Shown here piece by piece: positions 9,001 through 17,153 of a stretch of 64,000 bases of DNA. The stretch covers positions 24,807 to 88,806 of the forward strand of contig NZ_SJSM01000019.1 in NCBI RefSeq assembly GCF_004331685.1. The letters are read 5' to 3'. Numbering within the stretch: position 1 is the first letter of the stretch; every line of letters starts with the position of its first letter. The position numbers were made by a program, and so were the translations under genes. The DNA is from Pedobacter hiemivivus. Lineage in GTDB: Bacteria; Bacteroidota; Bacteroidia; Sphingobacteriales; Sphingobacteriaceae. Below the pieces are notes generated by a model. That model saw only the letters and a list, made by a program, of their open reading frames with translations, was not told the DNA's origin and did not search any database.

Positions 9001-12000
9001 TTAAAAATTATAGTTTAACTGCAGACTAAAAGTTCGTCCATAATTACGGGTAAAAGTTTTTTGCTCTCCTGCTTCGTACTTATCAGAAGTACCTTCTTTA
9101 TAGCCTTCTTTTTTAAATTCCAATGGATCAGGAGAATTTTTATAAAACGCCGCGGCCTTATTAAAAATATTCCCCGCATTTAATTTAACCAGCATCTTGT
9201 TTTTTAACCATTTATAGCTCAATTGAAGATCGGTCTGGCTCCGGGGCATTTCATAGTCAATTAATCTTGCTTCAGGTGCCACGATGTAAGTTTTTCTTCC
9301 GGCTTTGTTATAAACCACGTTAAAACCGAAACGTGATGCCTGGTATTGCAGACCTACATTTATTAAATATGGAGCTTGACCAGTCATAGGCCTTTTTATT
9401 CTCGAAATAATCTCTTCGGCAGCCTGATCCAGTGGCCTATACTTAGCTTCTACTTCCGACTTTTGTAAAGTCGCATTTCCAAACAAGGTTAAATTGTTTA
9501 ACCATTCCTTTTGCGCAATAAAATTTAAGCTCTTGCGGAGTTCAAATTCCAGACCATATACTTTCGCCCATTCTGAGTTCGAGATCAGGTAAAACGTATT
9601 TGCATTCGCATACTGAGTTAATTCTATAGGTCTATCGAAATGTTTATAAAATCCGGTTATCGAAAATGTTTCTCCTAGTGAAGGAAACCATTCGGCACGA
9701 ACATCATAATTGTTAATCTTTACACTGGTTAATCCGGCATTTTCAATCATGCCATCCAGATATGGACTATATCGGTAAAAGCTACTGTTGTCATTCAACT
9801 CCGGGCGAACCACGGAAATAGACCATGAAGTCCTGAAATTGATCTCAGGTGTAATGCTATACGTTAAATTGGCCGATGGCAACCATCGCCATGCAGGATC
9901 CGGCTTTGGAACAAAAGTCGTCATTGAACCTCCAAGTTTTGGATTACTGATTTCAGTATACTTATAATAATCTGCACGTACTCCCCATACCATACGTAAT
10001 TTTTCACCCAGACGGTTATCGAGCATTAAATAAGCTGCATCATTCCGGCTTTTGCCAGCATAACGGTCATTAAACCACATCTGATATCCATAACCATCCA
10101 GGCGCAGATTTTCTGGCTTCTGCATCTCTCTTACTGGAATATATCTGATGTCGGGATTAATTGCATTCGAGCTCTGAACAAAAGGTACAATTTGCCAGCT
10201 AAACCCTCCTTTTTTACGGTTACCATAGAAGCCCATTTTAAGCGTATTGCGTAAACCAGCAATATTAAAAGGTAAAGTCCCTGCCATACCCCAGCTATAA
10301 TGACGCTCATCATTTTCATAATATTGGTTAGACATCGGGGCTACTCTGGGTTCAGAATATCTACCTGGAGCGTAGAGGTATACAAATTGCCCATCTATTA
10401 ACTCCGGCCCCTGTTCAGCCGTGCTTATCGCCTTTTCTTCACGGTTGATCCCTGTTCTTGCGGCATCCCATTCCAATTTTACTTTACCCAATTGGTGCTG
10501 GCCAATTAGCTTGTTTTGCATCAAACTTGTGAATATGGGATTGTCGTTCTCCCGTATATTTGGCGGACGAACGGCAATCTCATCGGTAAAATCACTCGTG
10601 AAACCTTTTGTTCTTACCAGGTCATTATCAAACATCCGGGTATACGTATTACGCGAACTAAATCGGTGTTTCCCCAGTTTCACGCCCACATTTAATATGG
10701 CACCCCAGGTGGTATTAAAACTATAGGAATTACCATTATTGTTGTATTCATTGGCCCATTTACCCCGGTGATAATCTTTAAAAATGGTATTATTTTGTGT
10801 ATTCCGGTAACTTAAGGCTGCTGTGAAGCCCATGTTGTTAGCTTTGGCAGTGTCTAGATTTAACAGTCTTCCTAAACTAAACTGGTAATTCTGGCCAGCG
10901 GCAGCCGGAACCTTGTAAAGTGTAAAATGATCGTTCTTAAAACGTCGGCTTTGCGCATCTATGCGATCCTGAAATTCTGTAGCGGATAAAGTTTCATTTC
11001 CTTTGATCGTTCCCGGACCGGAAACAGCGGGATTAGTAACCAATAGGTTATCCGGAGCACTCCTTCCACCGTCGTCAAAACCCAGATAATCATATTTACC
11101 ACGTTTGTGCGTAAAAAAGGGCTTGCCGGTAGTCTGGTCATTATAAGATGTGCCGACAGAAAAACTCATAAAATTTTCGGTAGGCATATCCCTCGTATTG
11201 ATCTGGATCAGGCCACCACCAAAGCTGGTGTTCATATCCGGAGTTACGGTTTTACTCACCACAACATTGTCCACCAGATTTGAGGGAATCATGTCGAAGG
11301 AGAAGTTGCGGCCTTGTGCCTCAGTACTGGGCAGGGCTGTACCATCCAGAACAGCAGCATTATAACGGTCTGAAATACCGCGGACCACAACAAACTTGTT
11401 ATCCATAGTACTTACGCCGCTGATGCGTTTTAAGCTCTCTCCAATATTTTTATCAGGCGTGCGCCCAATCTGTTCCGCACTAATCCCGTTGGTCATCTCC
11501 GAAGCATTCTTCTGCCTGGTCAGTAGTCCTGCAGCAGAGGCTTTTTTATAGCCCGAGGTAACGGTTACCTCTTTCAGCCCTTTGGCATCTATTTTCATCG
11601 CCACGTTTAATGCGGTATTTTTACCTGCAGTAACCGTTACACCGGTAATGCGCTGGGTTTGAAAGGAGATATAGCTGATTTCCAGGGTATAATTTCCTGG
11701 CTTTAAACTGATGTTGTAGCCACCATCTACGGTACTCTGTACAGACTGGCCGGTCTCGAGCACCTTAACAGAAGCTCCGGGCAGGTTTTCGCCTTTATCG
11801 TCAACAATCTTACCGGAGATCCGTCCCGGCTGCTGAGGAACAGGTTTGGCTTCAATGACTACGAAATCATTAAATGGCTTGTAGCGGAGATTGGTATTGT
11901 TCAATATACTTTTCAGTGCCTCACTTACCGAAATATCAGCGGAATGAAGGGTTACTTTTTTTGTCTCCTTATCCAGCAGTTGCTCATAAAAGGAAAATTT

Positions 12001-12219
12001 AATGCCACTTTTCTTTTGCAGGATCAGCAGGCTTTCCGCTATTCCTGCATTTTTCAGCTCCAGGTTTACCTTTACTTTGCTTAAATCCTGACTACTGGCC
12101 GGTGCCGCTACCAGCATCCCGGCAAAGGTGAGTTGTAGCGCGAGAATGATAAAAGATAGCTTCATCAGGAATATCAGTTTATTTAGTGTGTCATCGTAGC
12201 TTATTACTACATTTTGCAT
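9001..12219 (-). CDS. FecA-type TonB-dependent receptor with STN signalling domain
   Basis: Outer membrane active transporter that can also signal. Residues 1-18 form the basic extension common in this phylum, 19-43 the signal peptide, about 50-125 the STN domain that talks to FecR, about 133-215 a carboxypeptidase-D-like domain, about 235-345 the plug (FVVVRGISDRYN, LDGTALPS, FGGGLIQINTR), and the remainder a 22-strand-type barrel ending in LQLNYNF. A second possible ATG is at 12165. It lies downstream of the FecR and sigma genes in the same orientation, the standard surface-signalling arrangement. It lacks the SusC signature and no SusD gene is linked, so the ligand may be a siderophore, a peptide or a small glycan; it cannot be decided here. 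Confidence 0.9.
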   Translation of the reverse strand: MQNVVISYDDTLNKLIFLMKLSFIILALQLTFAGMLVAAPASSQDLSKVKVNLELKNAGIAESLLILQKKSGIKFSFYEQLLDKETKKVTLHSADISVSEALKSILNNTNLRYKPFNDFVVIEAKPVPQQPGRISGKIVDDKGENLPGASVKVLETGQSVQSTVDGGYNISLKPGNYTLEISYISFQTQRITGVTVTAGKNTALNVAMKIDAKGLKEVTVTSGYKKASAAGLLTRQKNASEMTNGISAEQIGRTPDKNIGESLKRISGVSTMDNKFVVVRGISDRYNAAVLDGTALPSTEAQGRNFSFDMIPSNLVDNVVVSKTVTPDMNTSFGGGLIQINTRDMPTENFMSFSVGTSYNDQTTGKPFFTHKRGKYDYLGFDDGGRSAPDNLLVTNPAVSGPGTIKGNETLSATEFQDRIDAQSRRFKNDHFTLYKVPAAAGQNYQFSLGRLLNLDTAKANNMGFTAALSYRNTQNNTIFKDYHRGKWANEYNNNGNSYSFNTTWGAILNVGVKLGKHRFSSRNTYTRMFDNDLVRTKGFTSDFTDEIAVRPPNIRENDNPIFTSLMQNKLIGQHQLGKVKLEWDAARTGINREEKAISTAEQGPELIDGQFVYLYAPGRYSEPRVAPMSNQYYENDERHYSWGMAGTLPFNIAGLRNTLKMGFYGNRKKGGFSWQIVPFVQSSNAINPDIRYIPVREMQKPENLRLDGYGYQMWFNDRYAGKSRNDAAYLMLDNRLGEKLRMVWGVRADYYKYTEISNPKLGGSMTTFVPKPDPAWRWLPSANLTYSITPEINFRTSWSISVVRPELNDNSSFYRYSPYLDGMIENAGLTSVKINNYDVRAEWFPSLGETFSITGFYKHFDRPIELTQYANANTFYLISNSEWAKVYGLEFELRKSLNFIAQKEWLNNLTLFGNATLQKSEVEAKYRPLDQAAEEIISRIKRPMTGQAPYLINVGLQYQASRFGFNVVYNKAGRKTYIVAPEARLIDYEMPRSQTDLQLSYKWLKNKMLVKLNAGNIFNKAAAFYKNSPDPLEFKKEGYKEGTSDKYEAGEQKTFTRNYGRTFSLQLNYNF

Positions 12220-12262
12220 AATTTTGTGCGTTATCGGGTTATTTCTTACGAAAGATCTGTTA

Positions 12263-12370
12263 ATCAGTACGGCTTTATTGCTGTACTGTTATTCTGCTAA
12301 GCCGCCAGGCGGTCAAACCAATGGCTTAGTAAAACTGTAAGGCCGTTCCCGGTTCGGGAGCGGTTTTTTT
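12263..12370 (-). promoter_or_regulatory. Hairpin-rich leader between fecR and the receptor gene
   Basis: Three inverted repeats lie in the 221-bp gap. On the plus strand they are CAGTACGG/CTGTACTG (12265-12288, 8 bp with one G-U), CTAAGCC/GGCTTAG (12297-12329, enclosing CCGCC/GGCGG) and CCGTTCCCG/CGGGAGCGG (about 12344-12363). The last is followed by a T-run only on the plus strand, so on the transcribed minus strand none looks like a complete intrinsic terminator. They may stabilise or process the receptor mRNA, or set receptor output relative to the regulators. Function is inferred. Confidence 0.5.
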
Positions 12371-12440
12371 ATAAGTTAGTGGCTTATATCATGTTCCTCC
12401 TGTTTTTATGGGTTCCTGTTCTTTGTGTGATTGTTAATTT

Positions 12441-13445
12441 CTACCAAATGGTTATCGTTTTACCGTTCATCTTATAGTGTGTTTTGGTCGTCACCTTTAG
12501 TACCTCCATCAATTGTTTTAGCGGCTGTGTACCATCCAGTATGATGTTCATTTTATACTCGCCGGCTTCTTTATTGCGGATTTCGATGGTTACATTGTAC
12601 CAGCGTTCAAGGACATTGACAACATTTTTTAAAGGCATGCCGGTAAAGCTGAGTTTTCCTTTTTGCCAGCCGGTCAGCTCTTCTATTGCCTGCTTCGTTT
12701 TAATTGCTGTGCCTGTGGCGGGGTTCCAGTCTACCGCATCTCCGGGCAACAATACCGCAATTGATTCCAGCTTGCCCGTATTTTCGGTCTTACGGTCTAC
12801 CCTTACTTTCCCTGTAGCTACTGCGACTTGCACATCTTCTCCCTTAAAAGCATCGACCTTAAAGGAGGTACCTAATACTTGTGTTTGCACCTCTCCGGTA
12901 TGGATAATAAAGGGTTTCTCAGGATTTTTAGTGATCTCAAAAAAGGCTTCTCCTTCCAATGAAATTTCACGGGTACTGTTGCCAAAATGTTCAGGATAAG
13001 TTAAGTGACTACCTGCGCCCAGGGTAACTACCGAACCATCGGATAAAGTAATTTTTGAACGCTGTCCGTTTGGATTATGGCTCGAAAGCATGGCTATGCT
13101 GGCAACCGTCTGTGTGCTATTGAGCTGTAATGCACCATAAGTTGCTATCCCAAGAATCAATACTGTCCATATTGCTGCGTATTTATAAAAATGGTTCCTT
13201 TTGATTACCAAATCTGGTTTTACATCATCCAGCCGACTGTTTAACCTATGCTGAAAGTCTTGAATGTACTGATCTGTTGCTGGTGTTTCATTTTTAAACT
13301 CCTGCCAGTCTTCGTCCATCACCTGCTCAAAAAGTTCCTGACCACCGGTTTGTAGCATCAGTCTTTTTATATACTCCTGCTCCCGCGGTGTGCAGTTGCC
13401 TGCTATGAATTTCCTGATCAGTATTTTATCTGTTTCCTGTTCCAT
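12441..13445 (-). CDS. FecR-family anti-sigma factor
   Basis: Inner-membrane regulator that holds the ECF sigma factor until the receptor STN domain signals. Residues 1-85 are the cytoplasmic sigma-binding part (RKFIAGNCTPREQEYI), one membrane helix lies near 88-107 (AAIWTVLILGIATYGAL), the FecR domain follows at about 115-215 (LSDGSVVTLGAGSHLTYP, LEGEAFFEI), and the C-terminal DUF4974-type domain is at about 260-334 (FTGMPLKNVVNVLERWYNV). Length and order are normal for Bacteroidota. It lies 109 bp downstream of the sigma gene and 221 bp upstream of the receptor. Confidence 0.93.
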   Translation of the reverse strand: MEQETDKILIRKFIAGNCTPREQEYIKRLMLQTGGQELFEQVMDEDWQEFKNETPATDQYIQDFQHRLNSRLDDVKPDLVIKRNHFYKYAAIWTVLILGIATYGALQLNSTQTVASIAMLSSHNPNGQRSKITLSDGSVVTLGAGSHLTYPEHFGNSTREISLEGEAFFEITKNPEKPFIIHTGEVQTQVLGTSFKVDAFKGEDVQVAVATGKVRVDRKTENTGKLESIAVLLPGDAVDWNPATGTAIKTKQAIEELTGWQKGKLSFTGMPLKNVVNVLERWYNVTIEIRNKEAGEYKMNIILDGTQPLKQLMEVLKVTTKTHYKMNGKTITIW

Positions 13446-13554
13446 TTATTATTGCCCTTCATACATACACACGCAGAAAGTGATGACAAGGGCTAATTGG
13501 AAATGTTATTTCTTCAACAAAACACGTAAACAACTGATATACAATCAGAATAAA

Positions 13555-14139
13555 TTAAAAAAGAAATAATAAAAGAAGGATTAAAGTTGCTTCGGTATAG
13601 GCTTTCAGATCTTCTCTGAAATAATTGAGTGCAGCTTTTATATGATTTTTCACTGTATTAACCGAGAGGTTTGTTTCCGCTGCGATTTCAGCATGAGACA
13701 TTTCGAGCTCCCTGCTCATCGTATAAACCAAACGACGCTGAGGACTAAGTTCCGCCAGTTTATCCTGATACAACGTCTGCACTTCAGCATCAATTATAGC
13801 GTAATCTGCCGAACGGCTTAAGGGTTCATTGGAAGCCGACATGTTTTCAAGAGGTACAAATGACAATGCTTTTTTACGCCAATGACTGATGATCGCATTT
13901 TTTAACGATCTGTAGAGGTATTGATTCAAATGCTGTATTTCTGCAAATTCTGTCTGCCGCCAGAGTTTTAACATCAGATCCATCACCAGCTCTTCAGCCA
14001 ACTCACGATCCTTAAGCTGCCTTCCCGCGTATTGGAGCAGGTCATCAAAATGACGACGAAATAATACATTGAAGGCCGTTTCATTGCCTTCTTTGCATTG
14101 TTTCGTCAGTATATGATCGGGTAGCTCTTTAAATGTCAT
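13555..14139 (-). CDS. ECF sigma-70 factor (FecI-like)
   Basis: Extracytoplasmic-function sigma factor of 194 residues. Region 2 is near 22-90 (FNVLFRRHFDDLLQYAGR, ELVMDLMLKLW), and region 4 is near 130-178 (LSPQRRLVYTMSRE, MSHAEIAAETNLSVNTVKNHI), the helix-turn-helix that reads the -35 box. It leads the cassette sigma-fecR-receptor-lipoprotein and probably activates the receptor promoter. The last ten residues are almost entirely Leu, Ile and Phe, a hydrophobic tail not needed for DNA binding. The upstream region 14140-14230 is AT-rich and probably holds its promoter. Confidence 0.92.
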   Translation of the reverse strand: MTFKELPDHILTKQCKEGNETAFNVLFRRHFDDLLQYAGRQLKDRELAEELVMDLMLKLWRQTEFAEIQHLNQYLYRSLKNAIISHWRKKALSFVPLENMSASNEPLSRSADYAIIDAEVQTLYQDKLAELSPQRRLVYTMSRELEMSHAEIAAETNLSVNTVKNHIKAALNYFREDLKAYTEATLILLLLFLF

Positions 14140-14304
14140 TTGAACGAATTCTCATGGCAAAGTAAGGCAGCTAATATTACGTTAAGGTTAAGTTTATGTG
14201 ACTGTACAATTTAGATTAATATCTTTAATTATTGAGTCGGCTAAAGGTGACCAGTCCGCAGGCACCTAGGAAAGGGTTCAGATTAACAAAAGAGTTAGAT
14301 CAAA

Positions 14305-14347
14305 GAAAAAGAGAGACAAATTCTAAAAAAATAGATTTGTCTCTCTT
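14305..14347 (-). terminator. Intrinsic terminator of tRNA-Leu
   Basis: Perfect 13-bp stem, AAGAGAGACAAAT at 14309-14321 with ATTTGTCTCTCTT at 14335-14347. Read on the minus strand it starts three bases after the tRNA 3' end and runs into a T-rich tail. Confidence 0.85.
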
Positions 14348-14349
14348 AG

Positions 14350-14433
14350 TGCCCGAAGAGAGACTCGAACTCTCAAGGATTGTACTCCAACGGCTTCTGA
14401 GACCGCAACGTTTACCAATTTCGCCATCCGGGC
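14350..14433 (-). tRNA. tRNA-Leu (anticodon CAG)
   Basis: Read on the minus strand, the acceptor GCCCGGA pairs with TTCGGGC (one G-U), with A as discriminator. The anticodon loop CTCAGAA sits between GCGGT and GCCGT and gives CAG, which decodes CUG. An extended variable arm and the T-arm GAGAG-TTCGAGT-CTCTC are present, as expected for class II tRNA-Leu. CCA is not encoded. It stands alone between the ECF sigma gene and cardiolipin synthase. Confidence 0.93.
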
Positions 14434-14591
14434 ATTAATAAAGTTCAGAATATCCTTTAATGCCGCAAATATAGTATTATTGGCCATTTTTACGAATAAC
14501 CTTCGTATAATTAATTCATCTCTTTTCTATTTGGAAACATTAAGCTGAATTTCTTAACTTACAGCACATCTACTCGTGTAACCTTAGAAAT

Positions 14592-16046
14592 ATGAACTGG
14601 CTGCTGATTGCTGAAATCGCCTACGTGCTCATCTTAATTTTAGTTTGCCTGCGCATCATTTACGATACCCGGAGCACGACAAAAACCCTTGCTTACCTAC
14701 TTTTCGCAATATTTGTCCCTTTTTTTGGAATGATCTTTTATTTCTTTTTTGGAATCAATTATCGGCACCGAAAAATGTATACCAAGAAACTATTTGAAAA
14801 CGACGATCTCGCGGCAAAATTTAAACGCGACCTCCTTCATTCATCGGCAAAAACCTTTAAAGAAAGCAATGCCGAAGTCCTTAGTAATAAAGAGCTGGCC
14901 TTTATGCTTTTAAATGACTCAATGAGTCCATTAACGGCTAAAAATGCAGTAAAACTATTAATAAATGGAGAACAAAAGTTCCCAGAAGTATTAACAGCAA
15001 TTCAGGAAGCCAAATACCATATCCATATAGAATATTACATATTTGAGGATGATGAAATTGGCCAGGCACTTGCTGAAGCTATGATCGCAAAAGCCAAAGA
15101 AGGTGTTAAAGTCCGCTTTATTTACGATGATTTTGGCAGTAGAGACATTCGTAAAAAAATAGTACCATGGCTTATCGAAAACGGAGTAGAGGCCTACCCT
15201 TTCCTAAAAGTCCACTTCATTTTACTAGCCAATCGCCTCAATTATCGAAATCACCGCAAAATAATTGTAATTGATGGCTACATCTCTTTTGTAGGCGGAA
15301 TTAATGTGAGTGACAGGTACATTAACAATGGCAATGCTAAGCAATTGTACTGGCGTGATACCCATTTACGCATTGATGGCCCCGGTACACAATACCTTCA
15401 ATATCTTTTTCTGTGCGATTGGAACTTCTGCGCTGAGACCATACTGGAACCAAACACCAACTTTTTCCCTACTAAAATTCCAAAAATCGCTGAAGAAAAC
15501 AAAATAGTACAAATTGCTGCCAGTGGGCCCGATTCAGAGTCCCCAACTATTTTATTTTCCATCCTGCAAGCCATTAACCTGGCTACCAATGAAATCCTGA
15601 TTACCAGCCCCTATTTCATTCCTGGTGAAAGTTTGCTTGATGCACTCATCATATCATCACTGAGCGGAATTTCAGTAAAACTGCTCGTACCTGGCAAATC
15701 AGATTCTATTTTAGTAAACTCTGCGGCCAGGTCATATTACAATGATCTCCTAAAAGCTGGGGTTCAAATTTATCAATACCAAAAAGGCTTTATACATGCA
15801 AAAACAATGGTAACGGATAAAAAAGTAGCGATGGTGGGCACTGCAAATATGGATTTCAGAAGCTTCGATCTAAACTTTGAGGTAAATGCAATTATTTACG
15901 ACGCTCAAATTGCCACTGAATTGAGTGCTAATTTTTATAACGATGTTAAAAACGCCGTAAGAATTGATCCCGAACAATGGGCTGATCGTCCTTTATACAA
16001 GCAATTACTTGAAAAAGCAGCAAGGTTACTATCCCCTTTACTTTAA
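14592..16046 (+). CDS. cls: Cardiolipin synthase (phospholipase D superfamily)
   Basis: Membrane enzyme that joins phosphatidyl groups to make cardiolipin. Two N-terminal membrane helices (about 5-22 and 33-53, ending FFFGINYRHRK) are followed by two PLD domains with intact HKD motifs: HRKIIVIDG near residue 220 and HAKTMVTDKKVAMVGTANMD near 396. Length 484 is typical. It stands alone on the plus strand; the stop is only 28 bp from the convergent lysozyme stop and no clear terminator separates them. Confidence 0.93.
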   Translation: MNWLLIAEIAYVLILILVCLRIIYDTRSTTKTLAYLLFAIFVPFFGMIFYFFFGINYRHRKMYTKKLFENDDLAAKFKRDLLHSSAKTFKESNAEVLSNKELAFMLLNDSMSPLTAKNAVKLLINGEQKFPEVLTAIQEAKYHIHIEYYIFEDDEIGQALAEAMIAKAKEGVKVRFIYDDFGSRDIRKKIVPWLIENGVEAYPFLKVHFILLANRLNYRNHRKIIVIDGYISFVGGINVSDRYINNGNAKQLYWRDTHLRIDGPGTQYLQYLFLCDWNFCAETILEPNTNFFPTKIPKIAEENKIVQIAASGPDSESPTILFSILQAINLATNEILITSPYFIPGESLLDALIISSLSGISVKLLVPGKSDSILVNSAARSYYNDLLKAGVQIYQYQKGFIHAKTMVTDKKVAMVGTANMDFRSFDLNFEVNAIIYDAQIATELSANFYNDVKNAVRIDPEQWADRPLYKQLLEKAARLLSPLL

Positions 16047-16074
16047 TAAAAACGTAGGTAAAAGCACAAACCAT

Positions 16075-16992
16075 TTACTTAATCAACAACCGATCAAAAG
16101 CAAGACTATCGCCATTAAAAGCATTAAAATCTACGACATGATTGATACCCGATATTTTAGCTTTATCAGAGTGTTGCCAGAAATGCCAATTCGTAGCCTT
16201 ATTTACTTTTAACTTAGGCTGATGATAATGGGCAATCCATAATGGATATTCATCAAAATGCCCCCGCAAATAGTCCTTATAAAAAGAAAGACCAGTATAT
16301 ATAATAGGCTTCACTCCCGTCTTCTTTTCTATATACTTTACAAATGCTGCAAGCTCTATACGCATTTTTGAGGCCGGGACATCGTTCAATTCCTCTATAT
16401 CGACAACAGGCGGTAAATCCCCTGTTTCAAAACTAACGGTCTGCAGAAAGAACTTAGCTTGCCATTCTCCCGGTTTTTGGGGACGAAAGAAATGGTAGGC
16501 GCCACAAATCACACCGGCTTTTGGAGCTTCACGCCAGTTCCGTTGAAAATACGGATCTACCAGAAATAACCCCTCTGTAGCCTTTATAAAAGCGAAATCT
16601 ATTCTTACATCATCTTCCTGCATAGACTTCACTTTCTTCCAGTCTATCTTACCCTGATAATAAGAAACATCAATACCATGAATATTATATCCTTTAGGGA
16701 TGCGGATATTAAAGCTACTATAAGTGCGGTAATTTGGGTCTTCACCAATATCCCTAATCCAGCTCCAGGTTGAACTGAAGCCCTTAATGACGTAGCCGTA
16801 ATAAAATGGAGAAAGTAGCACCAACACTACAGCAGCAATTAAAAACTTAAGGGCTAATGGCCATGGCTTTTTCTTTACAACTTTCTTTCGTGGAGTAGCT
16901 TTTCTGCGTGGACGACCAGATGCATCTGATTCGTAAGTTTGGCGGAAAGTAGGTTTTCTGGGAGTGGGTGTTTTCTTAGGTGCTGGCGGCAT
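16075..16992 (-). CDS. Membrane-anchored GH25 family lysozyme (muramidase)
   Basis: Predicted peptidoglycan muramidase. I start it at the ATG at 16992; the longer frame to 17010 would need GTG. A basic, Pro-rich cytoplasmic N-terminus of about 43 residues precedes one membrane helix (LALKFLIAAVVLVLLSPFYYG), so it should be anchored with its catalytic domain outside. The GH25 fold shows GIDVSYYQG (Asp108), FAFIKATEG, and the DIEE motif (Asp198, Glu200) on strand 4, the expected catalytic acids, plus WIAHY and WQHSDKA near the end. Downstream of the M20 peptidase gene on the same strand, but a long hairpin lies between them. Confidence 0.88.
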   Translation of the reverse strand: MPPAPKKTPTPRKPTFRQTYESDASGRPRRKATPRKKVVKKKPWPLALKFLIAAVVLVLLSPFYYGYVIKGFSSTWSWIRDIGEDPNYRTYSSFNIRIPKGYNIHGIDVSYYQGKIDWKKVKSMQEDDVRIDFAFIKATEGLFLVDPYFQRNWREAPKAGVICGAYHFFRPQKPGEWQAKFFLQTVSFETGDLPPVVDIEELNDVPASKMRIELAAFVKYIEKKTGVKPIIYTGLSFYKDYLRGHFDEYPLWIAHYHQPKLKVNKATNWHFWQHSDKAKISGINHVVDFNAFNGDSLAFDRLLIK

Positions 16993-17033
16993 GATGTCGC
17001 AAAAATACACCTTTCAAGGAGGCATCCAAAATA

Positions 17034-17108
17034 AAAACACCAATGTTCCTGATCGACATGCGCAGTACTTCTTCAGGACTGCGAGGAGAGCAGGAATATT
17101 GGTGTTTT
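17034..17108 (-). terminator. Long hairpin terminator after the M20 peptidase gene
   Basis: An 18-bp outer stem pairs 17034-17051 with 17091-17108 with a single G-U, enclosing a smaller stem CGCAGT/ACTGCG. Read on the minus strand, the right arm ends in GGTGTTTTTATTTT, as in an intrinsic terminator. At 75 nt with an inner stem it is much larger than the other terminators here. Confidence 0.65.
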
Positions 17109-17153
17109 TACAAAAAAATTAAGCATCATGCAAAACGCACAATACCAAAGCAA

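Noticed and set aside
12342..12370. A terminator for a plus-strand gene
   Set aside because: The hairpin has its T-run on the plus strand but no plus-strand gene lies upstream; treated instead as part of the leader structure.
14232..14438. Plus-strand open frame covering the tRNA region
   Set aside because: It runs through the terminator and the whole tRNA-Leu; the peptide has no protein-like features.
15964..16212. Plus-strand frame across the cardiolipin synthase end and lysozyme gene
   Set aside because: Shadow frame overlapping two supported genes.
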